Shown here piece by piece: positions 60,766 to 64,000 of a stretch of 64,000 bases of DNA. The notes below the pieces were generated by a model. The model worked only from the letters and a program-made list of their open reading frames with translations. It was not told the origin of the DNA and made no database searches. The translations under genes were made by a program, and so were the position numbers. Position 1 is the stretch's first letter. Each line of letters begins with the position of its first letter. This DNA is from RYN-230 sp963841695 (GTDB lineage Bacteria; Actinomycetota; Actinomycetes; Streptosporangiales; Streptosporangiaceae): NCBI GenBank assembly GCA_963841695.1, contig CAWJDQ010000001.1, forward strand, positions 124,001 to 188,000, written 5' to 3'.

Positions 60766-62358
60766 ATGACGACGCGATTCCTCTCCAGCCGGGACGTTCC
60801 TGAGGCGGGTACCGGTCCGCGGGCCGCGGGGGCACCGCCCGCGCCGAGACCGGCGTCGGCCATGCGGTCCCGGCTTAACCTGCTGAGCCGGCGCTACGGT
60901 GACCGGCCCGGCTATCTCGACGCGGGCCGCGGTGAGGTCGTCACCTGGTCCCAGGTGGCCCGGCAGGCGTCCGCCTGGGCGAGCTGCCTCGCACCCGGCA
61001 CCGTGGTGGGGCTGCGTGCCGCCAGCCCGGCGGCGTTCTGCCGCGCGTACCTGGCCGGACTGGCCGCTGGCGTGTGCGTCGCCCCCCTTGACCCTGGCGC
61101 GGCACCCGGCCAGGCCGGCCGGATGCTCGGCACTCTCCAGGCTGCTGACCTGATCGTCAACGGGGAGGAAGCCGCCGCCGCGCTGGACGTCGGGGATGTC
61201 CATCTCTGGATCAGCTCCCCAGCCGGGCTGCGGCAGGTCCGGCGGGGAACCGCGGCCCGGGTCGGCGCTCCCGGTGCCGCCGCCCTGCTGCCCACCTCGG
61301 GGACGACCGGGCGGCCCAAGCTCGTCCCGCTCACCGAATCCCAGCTGCTGATGGCGGCCGCGCGGATCGCCACCCACCACGCGCTGACGCCGCAGGACCG
61401 CGGTTACTCGCCGCTCCCGCTGTTCCACGTGAACGCGCAAGTCGTCGGGATACTCTCCACCTTCGTCGCCGGGAGCAGCCTGGTCGTGGACGATCGCTTC
61501 CACGCGTCCCGATTCTGGGCGGCCGCCGGCGAGTACCGGGTGAGCTGGCTCAACCTCGTTCCCGCGATCCTCGGGATCCTGGGCGGGGCGGGACCGCCTG
61601 CCGAGGCCGCCGCGCGGCGGGTCCGCTTCGCCCGGTCGGCGTCCGCGCCACTGGCCCGGGCGGTGCAGGACCAGTTCGAGGCGAGGTCCGGCATCGGCGT
61701 GCTGGAGACCTACGGCATGACCGAAGCGGCCAGCCAGATCGCCGCGAACCCGCTGCTGGCCAGCCAGCGCCGGCCGGGCTCCGCGGGCCGTCCCACCGGG
61801 GTCCGGGTCCGCATCGCCGGCCCGGATGGCGGCGACCTCCCGCCGGGCCAGACCGGCGCGGTCGAGATCCGCGGGTTCCAGGTGATCCGGGCCTACCTGG
61901 GCCCGGGCCGGACGCCGGTCCCGGCCCGCGGGGCGGATGGCTGGCTGCCCACCGGTGACCTGGCGTTCCGTGACGGCGACGGCTTCCTCTACCTCGCCGG
62001 GCGCAGCGACGACGTGATCAACCGGGGCGGCGAGAAGGTTCATCCCCGGGAAATCGAGGACGTGCTGCTGTCCGACCCGCACGTCCGCGGGGCCGCCGTG
62101 GTGGGCCGGCCGCACCGCCTGCTCGGCGAGGAGTGCGTGGCCTACGTGGTGACTGATCCGGGCCACGTGCGCCCGGGCCTGCCCGGCCAGCTACTCGGCC
62201 GGTGCCGGCAGGCCCTCAGCGCGCACCAGCAGCCCGCCAGCGTCATCGTCGTGGACGCGCTGCCCACCGGTCCCACCGGCAAGCCCGACCGCCGCGCGCT
62301 GCGCGCCGCCGCCGCGGAGAGCGGGATTTCCGCCCCGGCCGCCCCCCGCCCCCAGTGA
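60766..62358 (+). CDS. ANL-superfamily acyl/aryl-CoA or -AMP ligase
   Basis: A 530-residue AMP-forming ligase. P-loop TSGTTGRPKLVPLTESQL, A5 GVLETYGMTEAASQIAANP, A7/A8 GWLPTGDLAFRDGDGFLYLA and GRSDDVINRGGEKVHPREIE, and the late catalytic Lys in PTGPTGKPDRRAL are all present, so it should be active. The YSPLPLFHVNAQVVGILSTF stretch resembles the oxalate/medium-chain CoA ligase branch. It lies 31 bases before comA. It may activate a fatty acid or a hydroxy acid such as sulfolactate. Confidence 0.88.
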   Translation: MTTRFLSSRDVPEAGTGPRAAGAPPAPRPASAMRSRLNLLSRRYGDRPGYLDAGRGEVVTWSQVARQASAWASCLAPGTVVGLRAASPAAFCRAYLAGLAAGVCVAPLDPGAAPGQAGRMLGTLQAADLIVNGEEAAAALDVGDVHLWISSPAGLRQVRRGTAARVGAPGAAALLPTSGTTGRPKLVPLTESQLLMAAARIATHHALTPQDRGYSPLPLFHVNAQVVGILSTFVAGSSLVVDDRFHASRFWAAAGEYRVSWLNLVPAILGILGGAGPPAEAAARRVRFARSASAPLARAVQDQFEARSGIGVLETYGMTEAASQIAANPLLASQRRPGSAGRPTGVRVRIAGPDGGDLPPGQTGAVEIRGFQVIRAYLGPGRTPVPARGADGWLPTGDLAFRDGDGFLYLAGRSDDVINRGGEKVHPREIEDVLLSDPHVRGAAVVGRPHRLLGEECVAYVVTDPGHVRPGLPGQLLGRCRQALSAHQQPASVIVVDALPTGPTGKPDRRALRAAAAESGISAPAAPRPQ

Positions 62359-62389
62359 ACGACCAGCCCCACGAGAAGAGGAGTTTTCG

Positions 62390-63193
62390 ATGAAGGCCAA
62401 TCCGCTCAGCCTGCCTCCGCGCAGTGTCAAGCCCCGGCGCGGCGGGCTCACCGTCGTCATCGACAACGGTGTCCCCGTCCGCGCCTTCGAGGACGCGATC
62501 GCCAGCGCGGCCTACGGCATCGACCTGGTCAAGTTCGGCTGGGGCACGGCGCTGGTCACCCCCCGCCTGGCGGAGAAGATGGACTGCCTCGAGCAGTTCG
62601 GCATCGGCTACTTCTTCGGCGGCACCTTGTTCGAGAAATTCGTCGCGCAGGATCTCGCCGAGGATTACTTCGAGTTCTGCCAGCGGTACGGCTGCGAATA
62701 CCTCGAAGTCTCGGACGGCACGATTCACCTGCCGGCCGAGCGGAAGGCGCAGCTTATTACCCGTGCGGCCCAGGAGTTCACCGTGCTGAGCGAAGTTGGC
62801 TATAAGGACGCGGAGCGCTCGGCCGCGCTCACCGGTGCTCAGTGGGTGTCCTTCATCGGGGCGGACTTCGCCGCGGGCGCGAGCTTCGTGGTGACCGAGG
62901 CGCGGGAAAGCGGCCGCAGCGGCATCTGCGATCCGAGCGGCCGACCGCGGTTCGACGTCATCGAGCAGATCATCGACAGCGGTGCGGACTGCGGCCGGCT
63001 CGTCTTCGAGGCACCGGCCAAGGACTTGCAGGCCTTCTTCGTGACCCGGCTCGGCAGCGACGTCAATCTGGCCAACGTGGCGCCCGACGACGTGATCGCG
63101 CTGGAAACGCTCCGCCTGGGGTTGCGCTCGGACACTCTCGTCCATTTCGAGCTGGAGCGGCACGGGGAACGGAAGGCCGGGATCGGTGCCTGA
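62390..63193 (+). CDS. comA: Phosphosulfolactate synthase (ComA family)
   Basis: A 267-residue protein matching ComA, which adds sulfite to phosphoenolpyruvate to give phosphosulfolactate, the first step of one coenzyme M route and of sulfolactate formation in Bacillus (YitD). Motifs: VIDNGVPVRAFEDAI, GIDLVKFGWGTALV, KMDCLEQFGIGYFFGGTLFE, CEYLEVSDGTIHLPAERKAQ, FTVLSEVGYKD, FIGADFAAGASFVVTEARES, and LVFEAPAKDLQAFFVTRLGS. Good ribosome site AAGAGGAG. Full length, in an operon with a phosphatase, ligase, VOC protein and acyltransferase. Coenzyme M itself is not expected in this organism, so sulfolactate or a derivative is the likely end point. Confidence 0.85.
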   Translation: MKANPLSLPPRSVKPRRGGLTVVIDNGVPVRAFEDAIASAAYGIDLVKFGWGTALVTPRLAEKMDCLEQFGIGYFFGGTLFEKFVAQDLAEDYFEFCQRYGCEYLEVSDGTIHLPAERKAQLITRAAQEFTVLSEVGYKDAERSAALTGAQWVSFIGADFAAGASFVVTEARESGRSGICDPSGRPRFDVIEQIIDSGADCGRLVFEAPAKDLQAFFVTRLGSDVNLANVAPDDVIALETLRLGLRSDTLVHFELERHGERKAGIGA

Positions 63194-63267
63194 CCCGTCA
63201 GCCCGCGCTACCCAGCCCGTCCCCGCGGGGACATGCAGATCAGCCGGCCCGCACCGGAAGGGGCATC

Positions 63268-63666
63268 ATGCGTGAGACGCGCGACGCTTGCCACATCGCC
63301 ATTCCTGCCCGTGATCTTGACGAGGCAGTGGCGTTCTACGTCAACGGCCTGGGCGTGAAACTTGCCCGGCGCTACCCGGACCGGGTGACCTTCGACTTCT
63401 TCGGTGACCAGCTGGTATGCCACCTGAGCGACCAGGTCCCGGCCGAGGCGGTCGCCTACCCCCGGCACTTCGGCGTGACCTTCGCCCGGCGCGAGGACTT
63501 CGACCACCTCGTGCGGGTGGTGGAATTCCGCAAACTCCCGGTGCTGGACGGCCCGTCGCTGCGCTTCGAGGGCCTGGCCGAGGAACACCGCCAGATCTTC
63601 CTCACCGATCCGTCCCGCAACGTGCTCGAGTTCAAGCAGTACGAAGACCCCCGCCTCATGTACTGA
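63268..63666 (+). CDS. VOC/glyoxalase-fold protein
   Basis: A 132-residue vicinal-oxygen-chelate protein: CHIAIPARDLDEAVAFYVNG, FGDQLVCHLSDQV and FLTDPSRNVLEFKQYEDPR. Metal ligands would be the His near the start, the His in VCHL and the Glu in VLEFK. A dioxygenase-, isomerase- or lyase-type step on a sulfolactate-derived intermediate is possible. Its stop overlaps the next ATG by one base, showing coupling. Confidence 0.8.
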   Translation: MRETRDACHIAIPARDLDEAVAFYVNGLGVKLARRYPDRVTFDFFGDQLVCHLSDQVPAEAVAYPRHFGVTFARREDFDHLVRVVEFRKLPVLDGPSLRFEGLAEEHRQIFLTDPSRNVLEFKQYEDPRLMY

Positions 63667-64000
63667 TGGCGCGCCCCCACCTGGACCAGGTCAACGCCAT
63701 GCGGCCGATGAAGCAGGCCGGCGTGATCAGCACCCACGTGCTCACCTTCTTCGCGCCTGCGGCGGCCGGCGTGAGCACCAGCGCCGCGATGCTGCTGACG
63801 CACTTTTCCCGCGAGGGATTCTTCTTCGTCTCCGCGTGCATGCTGACGTACGCCTATCAGGACATCGCCCGGGGCGGCCTGCGCCGCTACTACCGGCGCA
63901 GGTTCGTCTCGGTCGCCATCCCTTACCTGTGCTGGAGCATGATCTATTTCTTCTACCTGCTCCCCACCGCGCATTATCCGAGCGTGGCTGTCGCCCTGGA
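63666..64000 (+). CDS. Acyltransferase family 3 membrane protein, cut by window end
   Basis: The frame begins at ATG 63666 and runs off the window after about 111 codons. MKQAGVISTHVLTFFAPAAA, LLTHFSREGFFFVSACMLTY, the basic LRRYYRRRFVSVAIPYLCWS and IYFFYLLPT match the start of OafA-like acyltransferase 3 proteins, with the early His used for acyl transfer. They move acyl groups to sugars or hydroxyls at the membrane. Last visible gene of the comA operon; more genes may follow. Confidence 0.8.
   Translation, partial: MARPHLDQVNAMRPMKQAGVISTHVLTFFAPAAAGVSTSAAMLLTHFSREGFFFVSACMLTYAYQDIARGGLRRYYRRRFVSVAIPYLCWSMIYFFYLLPTAHYPSVAVAL

Noticed and set aside
60547..62166. A 539-codon minus-strand frame opposite the AMP ligase
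   Set aside because: Shadow of the ligase; no recognisable motif, whereas the plus strand has all ANL motifs.
62390..63193. Full coenzyme M biosynthesis
   Set aside because: Only the ComA-like step is seen; no ComB, ComC, ComD or ComE homologue is in the window.

Overview
The window looks like a chromosomal segment of a high-GC, GC3-rich actinomycete. Supporting this are frequent GTG starts, MocR, SigE-family sigma, DUF1707, DUF2252, DUF7218 and ClpX-zinc-finger families, and a CtaC/D/E-type oxidase. Genus and order cannot be read from the sequence alone. I see no rRNA, tRNA, CRISPR array, insertion sequence or phage genes.

Layout. 0-5 kb is a decay zone: a tRNA-binding-domain gene, a broken response regulator, hemC and hemA both ruined by several frameshifts, a secreted protein and two gene scraps. 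5-8.5 kb is a MarR-controlled lipoprotein/FtsX-permease/ATPase export operon with a readable divergent promoter and twin operators. 8.7-12.4 kb holds a SigE-type sigma/anti-sigma pair, a secreted protein of unknown role and a DUF7218 gene. 12.4-15.8 kb carries a TetR gene, an orphan ATP synthase a subunit (atpB) behind a truncated atpI-like gene, and two small membrane proteins behind a perfect palindrome. 15.9-24.1 kb has an APC permease, a GH79-like glycosidase, a broken MFS gene with a MocR regulator, and a PadR/FAD-monooxygenase pair. 24.2-31.1 kb is a two-component system divergent from an alternative cytochrome oxidase operon (cupredoxin, CtaC, CtaD, CtaE, small membrane protein). 31.4-37.3 kb contains stress and housekeeping genes, a prolyl oligopeptidase and a double AsnC-type regulator. 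37.4-43.8 kb has a frameshifted DHA2 exporter, an acetyltransferase, two more sigma/anti-sigma pairs and a class I aldolase. 43.9-46.5 kb looks envelope-related (NeuD-like acetyltransferase, GT2). 46.5-51.5 kb is a metX-metY-CoA-binding operon divergent from osmC and a frameshifted flavin monooxygenase. 51.6-56.7 kb holds a ClpX-zinc-finger/HTH protein with twin operators, a broken GH28 pectinase, a permease scrap, a hybrid histidine kinase with a striking 18-residue repeat, and a PadR gene with a perfect operator. 56.7-64 kb ends with VC0807, DUF2252 and SGNH genes and then a tight run: histidine phosphatase, AMP-forming ligase, phosphosulfolactate synthase (ComA-like), VOC protein and an acyltransferase cut by the window edge.

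The most promising undescribed system is that last run. Its gene content suggests a pathway that makes sulfolactate and then activates and acylates something. Second is the atpI*/atpB/tetR locus, where a 53-bp element with two operator-like ends occurs twice, in front of tetR and in front of the atp pair. Third is the alternative oxidase, which lacks the usual D-channel aspartate and sits beside its own two-component system. Many genes here carry single frameshifts; some may be sequencing errors, so each is flagged rather than assumed dead.
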